DNA of 36,955 bases from Pedobacter petrophilus (GTDB lineage: Bacteria > Bacteroidota > Bacteroidia > Sphingobacteriales > Sphingobacteriaceae). The stretch is from NCBI RefSeq assembly GCF_009674725.1, contig NZ_WKKH01000041.1, forward strand, positions 1 to 36,955. Reading direction: 5' to 3'. Each line of letters starts with the position of its first letter. The first letter of the stretch is position 1. The position numbers were made by a program, and so were the translations under genes. The notes under the pieces were generated by a model. It ran no database searches. It was not told where the DNA came from and saw only the letters and a list, made by a program, of their open reading frames with translations. Below are positions 24,347-34,700 of this stretch, one piece after another.

Positions 24347-26428
24347 TTATTTACCATTTACAACAGATTTGCTACCCGCCATTTGTTTTCGATCTGTAAT
24401 AATTTCTATCGCTGCCCGTATCCATGAATTAGATACCGTTGTATTGAGCCAGGATTTGTACCATTCGGTAGCCTGGTAATCTCCTATTCCAATTGTTTTC
24501 AATTCAGATGGTTCTATTTTTTCCAATTTCTTATAATTAGCCATGGCAATTTGTCGTGATTTATTTTGATTGTAGGCGTATCCAAAACCAATTTTTTTGA
24601 CTGGTTTTGAACTTAAAAAATGAACAAGCGAATCCATTTCATGGATTGATCTTGACCGCCCTTTCAAATACTGATTAAAGGCGTACATGGAATCAATTAC
24701 GGGATGTTCGAAATCCCGATAATTTACGCTACCGATAGCATCTGCTGTCAGTACAGAAAAAGCATCTTTTTCTTTCGGAAAAGCATAAGATGTCAAATCA
24801 GGTAAATAAACATCCGGATGAACACCGGTCTTTTGTGTAGTAGCTCCATTGATTCGATAAAACTTTTCCATTGTGAGTTTCATCGCGCCATATTTTGGTT
24901 CACCGAAACCGTCCTGCGGACCTAATGGTATTTGGTGTTGAACGGTACCCTTGCCATATGTATTTGCACCGATAATAATGGCTCTTTTGTAGTCCTGCAT
25001 TGTCGCTGCGAAAATTTCAGATGCAGATGCACTGTAACCATTTACTAAAACAACCATAGGACCGTCGTATAGCGTAACACCATCTTCATCTGATAAAATA
25101 CTAAGTGCCCCTTTATGGTCCTTAATCTGTACGATTGGCCCATGATTAATAAAATATCCGCTTATTTTAACAACATCCTCTAAAGATCCACCGCCATTGT
25201 ATCTAAGATCAACAACCAACGCATCAATATTTTCTTTTTTCAATAAATTCAGTTCACGGGCAATATCGTTAGCACTTTTTGCACCGTCCCAGTGAGCGTA
25301 GTCATTGTAAAATTCCGGCAATTGAATTATACCTGTTTTTTTACCTGTAGTGCTTAAAATGATGCCGCTTCGGGCACCGGATTCCTGTACACTTACTTTT
25401 TCACGTACTAATGGTATCTCACTGATCTTGCCCGTTTTTGAATCTTTAATTTTCAGCCTTACCGTGGTTCCTTGCTTTCCGCGAATCCGTTCCACCACTT
25501 CCGGGATTTCCCAACCATCTATGTCTTCCCAGCTGCCAGTGCTGTTTTGTGATATAGAAAGTAAAATATCGCCTGTATTGATCATTTTACTGTTCCATGC
25601 CGGCATGCCGTTGATCAAAGTAACAACCTTAATATCACCCTGATCGGTTGCCCCCAGGGTCAGGCCAATCCCAAAAAACATATTACTCATTTGCTGATCA
25701 TACTTGGCCTTGCTAACGGGAGGCTGATACTCTGAGTGTGGATCTAATATATAGGCAATCACATTGATGTAATCAGCAAAACTTTTATAATCATCTTCTG
25801 ATTTTAGTTCATTGCTAAACCAATGTTTGTATTTATTAAATACGGATAACTGCGCCCGCCTATCGCGTTCCTTCACATCTTTAAACCCTGTGGCCAGGTC
25901 GGCCTGTTTGATAAAAAGCTGGTAAGAAATTAATTTATCCCAGCGATTCATCCTGCTTTTATTATCAAGGCACCAATGAAGGTTGTCTTTGGAAAGCAAA
26001 ACCTCATTGGTGTAACCTGGTCGCCAGCCATCATTTTTAAGTAAAGGCATATTTTCTAATTCCTGTATGCGCTGGAGATAAATTTTTCTGGCTAATGTAA
26101 AAAAGGCCAAAGCGGGACGTTGCCCTTTTAATTCATCATCCAGCAGGTACCTGAAAGAATCTAAACGGCTGATATCAGTCTTCAGAAAAATAGCTTTGTT
26201 GGGATCTAATTTATTGAGATAATTTGTATAAATTCTGGCCGATAAAGAGTCGTCAAATTTAGGTGGCGCGTAGTGATAATTGGAGATAAGATCCGCTAAT
26301 CCCCGATAAAGAAATTGTTGTTGGCTAAAAGCCGAATCCGTTGCTGCATATTTCTTAACCTGCGCAACTGATATACCTTTTGCCAAAATAAAAATGATGA
26401 AGGTAAAAACTATTTTAGGACTTAACAT
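24347..26428 (-). CDS. Carboxy-terminal (tail-specific) processing protease, S41A
   Basis: 693 residues, the length of Prc/Tsp-type proteases. A signal peptide is followed by an N-terminal helical domain (LADLISNYHYAPPKFDDSLS onward), a PDZ domain near 240-340 (FFGIGLTLGATDQGDIKVVT) and the S41 core (DALVVDLRYNGGGSLEDVV). The catalytic pair is Ser468 in SASASEIFAATMQDYKRA and Lys493 in TYGKGTVQ, 25 residues apart as in E. coli Tsp. A C-terminal region follows. It degrades or trims exported proteins from their C termini. It is the last gene of the long minus-strand block, 111 bases after the serine-protease gene, so it may also have its own promoter. Confidence 0.93.
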   Translation of the reverse strand: MLSPKIVFTFIIFILAKGISVAQVKKYAATDSAFSQQQFLYRGLADLISNYHYAPPKFDDSLSARIYTNYLNKLDPNKAIFLKTDISRLDSFRYLLDDELKGQRPALAFFTLARKIYLQRIQELENMPLLKNDGWRPGYTNEVLLSKDNLHWCLDNKSRMNRWDKLISYQLFIKQADLATGFKDVKERDRRAQLSVFNKYKHWFSNELKSEDDYKSFADYINVIAYILDPHSEYQPPVSKAKYDQQMSNMFFGIGLTLGATDQGDIKVVTLINGMPAWNSKMINTGDILLSISQNSTGSWEDIDGWEIPEVVERIRGKQGTTVRLKIKDSKTGKISEIPLVREKVSVQESGARSGIILSTTGKKTGIIQLPEFYNDYAHWDGAKSANDIARELNLLKKENIDALVVDLRYNGGGSLEDVVKISGYFINHGPIVQIKDHKGALSILSDEDGVTLYDGPMVVLVNGYSASASEIFAATMQDYKRAIIIGANTYGKGTVQHQIPLGPQDGFGEPKYGAMKLTMEKFYRINGATTQKTGVHPDVYLPDLTSYAFPKEKDAFSVLTADAIGSVNYRDFEHPVIDSMYAFNQYLKGRSRSIHEMDSLVHFLSSKPVKKIGFGYAYNQNKSRQIAMANYKKLEKIEPSELKTIGIGDYQATEWYKSWLNTTVSNSWIRAAIEIITDRKQMAGSKSVVNGK

Positions 26429-26539
26429 ATATTTATAAAGCTTAATAGTAAAGCCAATCCATAGCCATAATGCTCTTGATTGGTGTTTTATGTTTTTTGG
26501 ATTGATTGCTAAAGTTTGAAGAAGGGTTTAACAAAATAT

Positions 26540-27475
26540 TTACTCCACATTAACTGACTGCAATATCTTTAGCAACGACCGGTTCGGGATAGCATTTTTT
26601 ATAACCATTTGTGTAAGCTGATAACCACTTTTGTTCTGCTCTATGGTATGCGTACTGGAAACCATCCCTATTACGTTCCCATTTTTATTGATTATAGGAC
26701 TGCCGCTTGCCCCAATAGCAAAATCTGCAGTTATTGCCATGAGATCCCGCACGCTTCCACCACTGCCATCTGGCCAACTTACCCCGTCAGCATATAAATT
26801 TGATACGATCCCTCTGGTAAACGAGTAATACATATCCTGTGGATTTCCCAACATGAAAAGGTCTTCTCCTATCTTAGGAGTTTCTTTTTCAATACTCAAG
26901 TAGGGAAGTTGCTCTCCGGGTTTCACGTCTAACTGCAGAATAGCAATATCATCTTCTTTTGATGCCGCTATAATTTTTTTTAACTGGTAAATTTTGCCGT
27001 TACCTAAACGCACCATAAAGGCGCCGGAACCATCAAGCCCTTTATCGTGTGCAAATGCGAATATTACATGGTAATTTGTTAGGCAAATCCCACCTGCTGT
27101 GATGACAAATGCTGATGCAGCATTAACTTCTAAAGGCCCTGTAAAACGTTTCCGATAGCACATGGCAACCCATCCGACTGCATTTTTGCTTTGTAAATAA
27201 ATGGTTTCTGCATCTATTTTAGTCTTACCCGTTACGGGCAATTTAATTATATTGACAAACGCGGACTTATTAGCATCATTTAAATATCCGATAACGGTTT
27301 GTGGCGAAATTTTGATGAGCTGGTTTCTCAGTAGAGAATCTGCTACAACTATTGTCCTGGCCTTTATCTCTTTGTCTCCATTAACAAACTGAGCTTGGCT
27401 TTTGGCGCAGTAGAATACTTGTAAAGCCAAAGCAGGGATTAATAGCATGCTTTTTTTTATTCTTTTAAGACTCAT
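26540..27475 (-). CDS. Secreted trypsin-like serine protease (DegP/S1C-type, no PDZ)
   Basis: 311 residues with a signal peptide (ALQVFYCAKSQAQ). The catalytic triad is visible: His136 in LTNYHVIFA, Asp176 in KEDDIAILQL and Ser257 in IGASGSPI. Spacing and motifs match chymotrypsin-fold S1C proteases such as DegP, but the protein ends after the protease domain with no PDZ. It should act in the periplasm or at the surface. The gene sits between the DUF4369/TlpA gene (74-base gap) and the S41 protease. Two proteases in one block suggest protein degradation linked to the uptake genes. Confidence 0.88.
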   Translation of the reverse strand: MSLKRIKKSMLLIPALALQVFYCAKSQAQFVNGDKEIKARTIVVADSLLRNQLIKISPQTVIGYLNDANKSAFVNIIKLPVTGKTKIDAETIYLQSKNAVGWVAMCYRKRFTGPLEVNAASAFVITAGGICLTNYHVIFAFAHDKGLDGSGAFMVRLGNGKIYQLKKIIAASKEDDIAILQLDVKPGEQLPYLSIEKETPKIGEDLFMLGNPQDMYYSFTRGIVSNLYADGVSWPDGSGGSVRDLMAITADFAIGASGSPIINKNGNVIGMVSSTHTIEQNKSGYQLTQMVIKNAIPNRSLLKILQSVNVE

Positions 27476-27549
27476 TTGTTAAATATTGATGTTTGCCTAA
27501 GCATTTAACGACACTGAATGTGGTGTGGTTATGGGAATAGCCCATGCGG

Positions 27550-28674
27550 TTAATTAATTATTTCTGCGAGCTTCTTCTCCAACATATCTCCCCTGAGGTT
27601 GGTTGCAATAATTTTTCCAGAAGGGTCAATTAAAAAATTGGCGGGAATTCCGTCTACACTGTAGAGCTTAGCTACCAATCCGGTTTGCCCGGATGCGCCC
27701 GATACATTATCCCATACGTACTTATCGTCTGCCACAGCTTTTTTCCATGCGGCGACGTCATCGTCTAAGGAAAAACTAAGAATTGTAAAGTTCTTATTCT
27801 TGTATGAATCATAGCTTTTTACCAGGTTTGGGCTTTCTTTGCGGCAAGGGCCACACCAACTTGCCCAAAAATCGAGCAACACATACTTGCCTTTAAATTC
27901 TGATAAATGAACCTCTTTACCGATCATCGTTTGTGCCGCAAAGTCGGGTGCAACTTTACCAATACCAACTTTTGTTACATCTTCCATCGACATGGCATAT
28001 ACTTCTGCCGGAGGCAATTTCCTGATAGAATCTGAAAGGGTGTTGAATAAGGTTTTTGCCAATTCGAAATTATCTGAAGGCTTAAAGTTAGCTCTTAGCA
28101 CATTCAAAGCAACAGATGAGTTAGGGTGGCTTTGTATAAACGCTGCCAAGTTGCTTTGTAACATTACATCAAGCTGCGCATAATCATTTTTAACAGAATC
28201 CTGCGCCTGAGGATCGGTAACATTACGCATTTTTGTGCTCAGGTCTGCCTGCAAATCCCTGATATTTCCTAAAGCATTAATATAATCTTGCTGATCACGG
28301 TTTAATTGCGTACCACCTACTTTAGCATGTTTTAAGGAATCTGGAGACTCGATGGTGATGGTTCCATTTTGTAGATACACAGCTACCTGGTCCATTGATG
28401 GGTGGGAGTAAATGTTCTGTCCGGCTTGCGCCAAAAGCACAAATGCTTTCATGGGTAAAGGAGCAGAACCCTTCATCGTAAATTGTCCATTAGTTACCAC
28501 TGCCGAATCTTTGTGAAAACCTTGATATTGGTAATACATATAAGCTTTAGCGGGTTCTTTTATCCCTTTTAATTTGCCTGTAATTGTGTATTGTACATCA
28601 GGTGTTTTTTGTTGTGCTACAGCGGAAAAATACAATCCCGTTAATATCAATAGCACGATTAATTTAGTTTTCAT
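27550..28674 (-). CDS. DUF4369-TlpA-like thiol-disulfide reductase
   Basis: 374 residues with a signal peptide ending AVAQ. The N-terminal part (about 25-125, YTITGKLKGIKEPAKAYMYY onward) is a DUF4369-type domain, a beta-rich module common before redoxins in Bacteroidota. A helical linker leads to a C-terminal TlpA/AhpC-like thioredoxin domain with the WCGPC active site (FWASWCGPCRKESP). It would reduce disulfides in the periplasm. The gene begins six bases after a second, shorter TlpA-like gene, so the pair is co-transcribed. Confidence 0.92.
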   Translation of the reverse strand: MKTKLIVLLILTGLYFSAVAQQKTPDVQYTITGKLKGIKEPAKAYMYYQYQGFHKDSAVVTNGQFTMKGSAPLPMKAFVLLAQAGQNIYSHPSMDQVAVYLQNGTITIESPDSLKHAKVGGTQLNRDQQDYINALGNIRDLQADLSTKMRNVTDPQAQDSVKNDYAQLDVMLQSNLAAFIQSHPNSSVALNVLRANFKPSDNFELAKTLFNTLSDSIRKLPPAEVYAMSMEDVTKVGIGKVAPDFAAQTMIGKEVHLSEFKGKYVLLDFWASWCGPCRKESPNLVKSYDSYKNKNFTILSFSLDDDVAAWKKAVADDKYVWDNVSGASGQTGLVAKLYSVDGIPANFLIDPSGKIIATNLRGDMLEKKLAEIIN

Positions 28675-28680
28675 CTTTAT

Positions 28681-29202
28681 TTATTTAGTTATTAGCAATT
28701 TATTCAGTTTACCGAGTGTCTCCGGGTTTGAGGGTCTGGTAGTATTCATCTCTTTTACCGTGCCGTCAGGGTTGAGTAAAATAAACCTTGGGATCTGGTC
28801 TATTTTATAATCCTTCTCCATCGTGGTGTCTGTTACACACCATTGCGTGCCTTTCATCGAATACCCTTTAAGCGCCCCCATCCAACGCCAGGATGGTCCG
28901 GTCATTCCCTTAGATTGATGATCGATAGAAATGCTGATAACTTTAACCTTAGAAGTATCGAGCTTCGCAATCATAGCCTCCAGTAACGGATATTCTTTTC
29001 TGCAGGGGTAGCACCATGATGCCCAGATGTCCAGATAGATATATTTACCTTTATACTCCTTTAGAGAGTGTTCTTTGTTAGCAGTATCTATCAATATATA
29101 TTTGTAAATATCCGGGACTAAGCGCTTAAGATCTGACTGCGCTTTTAAGTGAAGTGCCGGAAGTAAGCCGACGAAAACACATAGCATTGTTTTAATTTTC
29201 AT
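28681..29202 (-). CDS. TlpA-like thioredoxin-fold protein (WCYPC)
   Basis: 173 residues with a signal peptide (MLCVFVGLLPALHLKAQ). A single thioredoxin domain carries WASWCYPCRKEYP, a WCYPC variant of the active site. The cis-Pro is expected in IDQIPRFILLNPDG. There is no DUF4369 part, in contrast to its neighbour. It lies 47 bases after the DUF1735-like gene and six bases before the larger redoxin gene. The two probably cooperate in exported thiol chemistry, for example opening disulfides of imported substrates; that role is inference. Confidence 0.9.
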   Translation of the reverse strand: MKIKTMLCVFVGLLPALHLKAQSDLKRLVPDIYKYILIDTANKEHSLKEYKGKYIYLDIWASWCYPCRKEYPLLEAMIAKLDTSKVKVISISIDHQSKGMTGPSWRWMGALKGYSMKGTQWCVTDTTMEKDYKIDQIPRFILLNPDGTVKEMNTTRPSNPETLGKLNKLLITK

Positions 29203-29249
29203 TGATTATATTTAAGTATGATGATTAAATTAATTACACAATAATTTTA

Positions 29250-30275
29250 TTAGTACAGAAAAAATCTCACGTAACATACCGACGAATCGCCGGGCACAGG
29301 GGGAACACCATATTTCGAGGCCCTATAATGTTTAAGTTTTATCCCTAAGAGATAATATTGATTTCTTTCAAGTTGGGCTTTATTACTCAATCTTACCACT
29401 AAGCTGTCTTGACCAGCTATCTGCCCTTTAGGAATAATTGACAAGCTTTTTGATAGTGTAGCATAACCTCCTGGTAACGGGCTTGCAAAAAAATATTGAG
29501 CGTTTTTAACGGAATCCAGCTGGGTTTCGGAAAGGAGTGTGCCTTCTACGATTACGTCATGGTCTGGCAAGGCCGTATTTAGGCCTACATTAAATTTTAA
29601 AGAATCGGGATAATAGTCAAAATATACCAGACTCAGCGAACCTCCCGGTATTCTGCCTCCAAAAACACCATTACCGGTTGATGCACCGTCTACAAACGCA
29701 GTAAGGTTGCCCGATGAAAGCAGCATTTTGAAATACAGCACTTCGTTCAGAATTTTGCCTTTATTTTTGGAAGCGAGCCTTACGGGTATAAGATAAACAG
29801 CCTGTCCTTTAAGACCCGTTCCATTTTTCAAAGTAACAAACAACGAATCTTTTGATTGGGTTTCACCAGCTGCCAGGGGAAAACGACCGTTGTTAGACAG
29901 GCCGAACGCACCCTCGGGAAATACAGGATTTTGTTCCCCGTGTTGCGTATTGTATTCGGCTATCAGTGATGGATCAACTGTAGCAACTATGGTGTCGGCC
30001 ACTTTTGACTTTTCAGTTAGCAAAACAGGAATGCCAATAAAATTTGTTGTTTTGGTATAACTTTCTCCATTTAAATAGATTAAATTACCTTTTTGGAGGT
30101 AAGAAATTGGATTGAAATTACCCTTGACAGATATCAATTGCTGATCATACCTGTCTTCCTTTGAGCATGCACTTAAAAGGGAGGATATCGCAACTGTAAG
30201 CATTAGGGTCAATAATCGGTTATTGCTTATTTTGCAGTTGGTGATGAAATCAGATGGTTGTTTATAAATTGGCAT
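29250..30275 (-). CDS. DUF1735/BT_3987-type surface lipoprotein
   Basis: About 341 residues from the ATG at 30275; an in-frame ATG at 30338 lies inside the SusD gene and is less likely. The lipobox is LLSACSKED. The first domain (DTIVATVDPSLIAEYNTQHG, then FPLAAGETQSKDSLFVTLKN and KGQAVYLIPVRLAS) is typical of the BT_3987/DUF1735 module found next to SusCD pairs. A second domain after about residue 200 (TGNGVFGGRIPGGSLSLVYF) is not one I can name. It probably acts as an accessory surface binding protein for the SusCD transporter encoded just upstream. Confidence 0.8.
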   Translation of the reverse strand: MPIYKQPSDFITNCKISNNRLLTLMLTVAISSLLSACSKEDRYDQQLISVKGNFNPISYLQKGNLIYLNGESYTKTTNFIGIPVLLTEKSKVADTIVATVDPSLIAEYNTQHGEQNPVFPEGAFGLSNNGRFPLAAGETQSKDSLFVTLKNGTGLKGQAVYLIPVRLASKNKGKILNEVLYFKMLLSSGNLTAFVDGASTGNGVFGGRIPGGSLSLVYFDYYPDSLKFNVGLNTALPDHDVIVEGTLLSETQLDSVKNAQYFFASPLPGGYATLSKSLSIIPKGQIAGQDSLVVRLSNKAQLERNQYYLLGIKLKHYRASKYGVPPVPGDSSVCYVRFFLY

Positions 30276-30294
30276 AATAAATATCTTTACAGGT

Positions 30295-31704
30295 TTACCT
30301 TGGGTTTTGAAGAATATTAGGATTGGCAGCCAAAACATAAGCTGAAAGGGGGAGCAGGTAAAGTACAGATCCCGGCAGCAGTTCTGCGTAATTTGTCCCG
30401 GAATAGCTCGTTCGCAAAATGCTTTGCCGAAATGGCGTGCCCTTATTAAAGCGTTTTAAATCGAATAAACGCAGGCCGCCATGAAAACACAATTCGCGTC
30501 GCCTTTCACCGATTACATAACTTAAAATATTATCGGCTGTATATGTCCTGCCGGATGGAGAATAGTTAATTATGCGGCTGCTTCTTAATTTATCCAGTAG
30601 GTCTCCGGCGGCCGAGAAGTCGCCTTTACGCGCCAGGCATTCCGCTTTGATCAGCATAATTTCGGGAACGGCAACACTATTGTCAAAAACCATAGTTTGT
30701 GCGTTGAGTTGGTTTTGTTTGTACACTCCTGGAGAGAAACGACTGGTTGAAAATCGGTTAGAAAAGCGTTTGTCGGCGGTGGAAAACCCGCCTAAACTAT
30801 CTAATAATGACCCACCTATAACGAAAGTGTTACTGTAAGTTTTAAAAAAGCCCTCGTCAGAACTGATTCTTCCCAGCAAAACTTCCGGATTGGTATTCAA
30901 GTCCTGTAACTGATTAGGCATGTAAGGGTTTTGAGTTAGATCTAACAAACGGCTCTCCTGCGTTAAAGCGGAATCAGCGAACAGTGAAGCTGATTCATAA
31001 TCGCCTTTATAGAGGTAGGTCCTGGCCAGTAACCCGTAAACCGCAGCCTTACCAGGATGGATAATATCTATACCTTTTGATGGCATATCAGTGTTAGCTG
31101 CCGCCTTTTTCAGGTCTGAAATAATGGAACCGTAAACCTGTTCTACTGATGCCCGCGCTGGTAACGCATATGCATCCGGCGTAAGCACAAGCGGCACACC
31201 CGGATCTGTTTTTGAAGTAGATACATCATATGCCGCACCGTATGTGTTGACAAGTTGCAGGTAATACCATGCCCTGTTTGTCAAGGCCTGGGAAACGATC
31301 AGGTTTTTGGTTTGGGGCGTATTCAGTGCATCTTTTTTTGCCGCGTCTATACGGCTTAGGATAACGTTCATTTGTAATATTTTAGCGTAGCTATAATTGT
31401 ACATGAAATCAATTTGTGCAGGGTTCCAGATCAATGCGTCCCAAGTGTAAATTCGGCGGTAAAAATTATCGCCTGTATTAAATTGATTATCGGTCAGTGC
31501 AACATCGTCAGTCATTAAATCAAGCGGGAAAAATTGGGTACGGCTTAAGGAATCGCTGTTTAAAATTTCTTGAAAATCCTTAATAGTTACGGGATTGACG
31601 CTTTGTGTGGATGGCGTAACGGACAGAAACTTTTTACATCCTCCAAAAGAAAAGACTACTGACAATAACAGTAAAGTGGTTATGTTCTTACTAATTGTTT
31701 GCAT
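30295..31704 (-). CDS. susD-like: SusD/RagB-family nutrient-binding lipoprotein
   Basis: 469 residues with a lipobox (VFSFGGCKKFLSVTP). The family's opening signature 'KKFLSVTPSTQSV' and helical TPR-like core (VSQALTNRAWYYLQLVNTYG, AAVYGLLARTYLYKGDYESA) are present. So is the closing ERRRELCFHGGLRLFDLKRF motif. It is the lid of the SusCD outer-membrane importer and binds the substrate outside the cell. It starts three bases after the SusC gene. Length is at the short end for the family but complete. Confidence 0.95.
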   Translation of the reverse strand: MQTISKNITTLLLLSVVFSFGGCKKFLSVTPSTQSVNPVTIKDFQEILNSDSLSRTQFFPLDLMTDDVALTDNQFNTGDNFYRRIYTWDALIWNPAQIDFMYNYSYAKILQMNVILSRIDAAKKDALNTPQTKNLIVSQALTNRAWYYLQLVNTYGAAYDVSTSKTDPGVPLVLTPDAYALPARASVEQVYGSIISDLKKAAANTDMPSKGIDIIHPGKAAVYGLLARTYLYKGDYESASLFADSALTQESRLLDLTQNPYMPNQLQDLNTNPEVLLGRISSDEGFFKTYSNTFVIGGSLLDSLGGFSTADKRFSNRFSTSRFSPGVYKQNQLNAQTMVFDNSVAVPEIMLIKAECLARKGDFSAAGDLLDKLRSSRIINYSPSGRTYTADNILSYVIGERRRELCFHGGLRLFDLKRFNKGTPFRQSILRTSYSGTNYAELLPGSVLYLLPLSAYVLAANPNILQNPR

Positions 31705-31707
31705 GGC

Positions 31708-34700
31708 TTAATAGCTAACGTTTATGTTGAATGAATACTGGGTAGGTATGGGTAAACCTATTCTTCCGCCAACATCAACTGTTGCGGGATCGATGTGATA
31801 GGGGTTTCTGCTCCATGATGCAAGGTTTTGCCCCGTGAGCGTGATTGTGCAACCACTAACTCCTATTTTCTTTAAAAATCCGGGAGTTAAGTTACATCCT
31901 ATCATTACTTCCTGCAGCCGTATGTTATCTGCAGTTGTAATGCTGTTTGTGCCGTTTTGCGTAACAAACGCCCTGTAACTTAAATTGCTGGGGTTATCTT
32001 TGTCTATCCTGGGAACGTTGGTAAACTCCTCATCTCCGGGCTTTCGCCACCTGTTTGCTATCAGTACACTATTTTCCTTGAGGTTGTTAGACGCATAAGG
32101 TATGTAAGTACGCATTACGTGGCCCAGGTTAAAAACAAGCGATACCCGGGCAAAAAGAAATTTATACCGAACATCATGTATGAGACCTCCAGTCCACGGA
32201 GCCCTTGTTTTACCACTGTAAATTAGCCCCGTGGTAATCGTTGAACTATCTATTTTTGTAACTATTTTTCCTTGATCACTGTAAATTTGAGGATCTCCGT
32301 TATGATCCAATCCGGCAGACTTTACGCTGAAAATGCTGGAAACATCATAGCCGTTGCGGTACATGGTAGTATAGTCTGATGAGCCATAAAAAACAGGATC
32401 CGGAACGTTAGTAACTATATTTAAATTATAAGCCCCATTCAACGTAACACCATATTCCCAATTTTCGGTTTTTAAGGCCCTCACTCTGAAGTAAGTTTCC
32501 AATCCTTTGTTAGTAATTGTGCTGTAGGTTATTTTAGCGTTAGTACCGGTAGTGGGGTCTGTTAAAGTTGTGGTAAAATTATTTAAGCCGGAAGTTTTGC
32601 GATTGTAATATCTCAAATCCAAACTATATAGATCATCCTTAATAGCAATTCTGGTGTATACTTCTAAGTTGACGTTATTGGGGGGAAGTAAGGTGTAATT
32701 GTTATTGACAGCTTGGCTAAAAGAGCCGTTGTTACCCACATTAGTGCCCATAATTATACCTAAACCCTGGTAAGCACTTATATTTTCGAGCTTGGCCCCG
32801 ACATCAAATGCCGTTATCAAATCTGAGGTGAAGTACTTCTCATGTCCGATATCATAATTTAAGCCACCGTTTACTGTCGCTATGCCCTCTGGTGATTTTG
32901 CATAAGCCGCCTGAAATTTAAGCAGGCCATGGCGCAAAATTCCACTCAAACCGGCACTCACATAATTTACCACATTGGTTTGATTACCCGTTGTACTCAA
33001 AGAGGCAGGGTCTGTACTTAAATTATTGAGATTGCCCCGGTTGGTAAGCGTGTTATACGCTACATTAAGTGTAAGAAGGCTATCGATTACGTTAAAGGTA
33101 AGTTTCTGGTACCAATTCGTGGAGGACTGGCCTTTTTGCTGTGTTGGTTGTAGCCCGTTTACCCATATTGCGTAATTGTTCCAAACAGATTGTTGATATC
33201 GTATATTACTGTAACTTTCTGGTAAATCGGGCAATTTAAAATGATCTATCCCGGTAGAGAGATATACATGATTGAAAAATTTGCTCAGGTGCCTGATCAC
33301 CAAACCGTTGACGCTAACGTTTGAACTTGACAAAGTTGAGTAGGATGCAGCCTGCCCATACACAGGTGATAACACGCTATTATAAGTCGCTGATACGGTC
33401 AGCCGATCTGCAAACTTATATGCAATAACCGCATTTGCGTTCAAATTCCTATTTACGGATGTGTCCCCATTGATAGGCCTGGTTAAGGTAGCCGGGTAGG
33501 CCCCTGGTGCAAGGCTGTTTGAGAGCAGGTAATTGTAATTGGTAATCGGTGCATTGGGGTCTGGCGTAGGTAGGAATACAGGTGAACTGTAATTAGTTTC
33601 GGCATTGTATCCATAAAGTACCGAATTATTGGGCCTTGTGCTGCTTGTACTTGATGCACCACCGCCTACAGAAAGTGCAATTTGATGTTTTCCGATAGAT
33701 TTAGAATAAGTAATGCCGGAGCGTAAATTCCATAACTCGTTATTCCTTCTGCTTGACTGCAAAATATCCCCCCATGGAACATAATAATTAACACCATTTG
33801 GTGTATATTCTCCATAAGTATCTACCAGTTGCCTTACATAGCTGGATTGTTTTCCATAAACATTATTTGTATTTAAATTTGATCCATCATAATAAATTGA
33901 AGTACCAAAAGTTAGACCGGGAAGAATGCTCCAGTTTAAGTTGAAACTGGTTCTTTTCTGAATAAAGCGTGAAAGGTTTTTATTACTCCTTGCATCTTCC
34001 AGCACATTGACACCATAATTGCGATAACCATTAGCCATTATAAGCGCATTTGCATATGGCGAAAAGTTTCCACTATAATCATATTCATAATTACCCTGGG
34101 GATCGTGAAGTAATTGATAAGGTTCTGTAAAGGAATTAGGCTGAAAACTGTAACCTGTTCTTCTCAGCGCATTACTGTAGTTAATCAGCCAGTTAATCTT
34201 TAAATTGTTATGAAATAGATTAAAAGTGTTATTTAAATTGAGTGTCAGCGTTTTACTATAGCTGCCTAAATCATGGGGCTGATCGTACAGGTAATTTGTC
34301 AGAAAATTAAATTTATAGATACGGTTACCTCCGTTTAAGTTAAGGGAATGATTTTGGCTGAACCTGTCTTGCTGCAGAAGGCTTAGTTGCCCTTCATTAC
34401 TTAGCCCGCTTAGTGAGTCTAAACTCTTGCTATAGGATTCTGGAGTGATCATGCCCAACCTGTTCTGCGCAAACAGCCGCTGTGCCGGTGTAAAATAATA
34501 AGATTGATTTGAGTATGATGGTTTAAAGGTAGTATCTATGTCTTTAACATAGTCCAGATAATCTGCAGTGCTGGCAAGCTGCATTTTTTCCCTGTTAAAT
34601 CTGGGTGCCTTTTCATAATAAAAATTAGCGCTGTAATTAATTTGTAAATGGCCCTTTTGGGCTACTTTGGTCTTAATTAAAATCAGCCCGTTATTTGCCC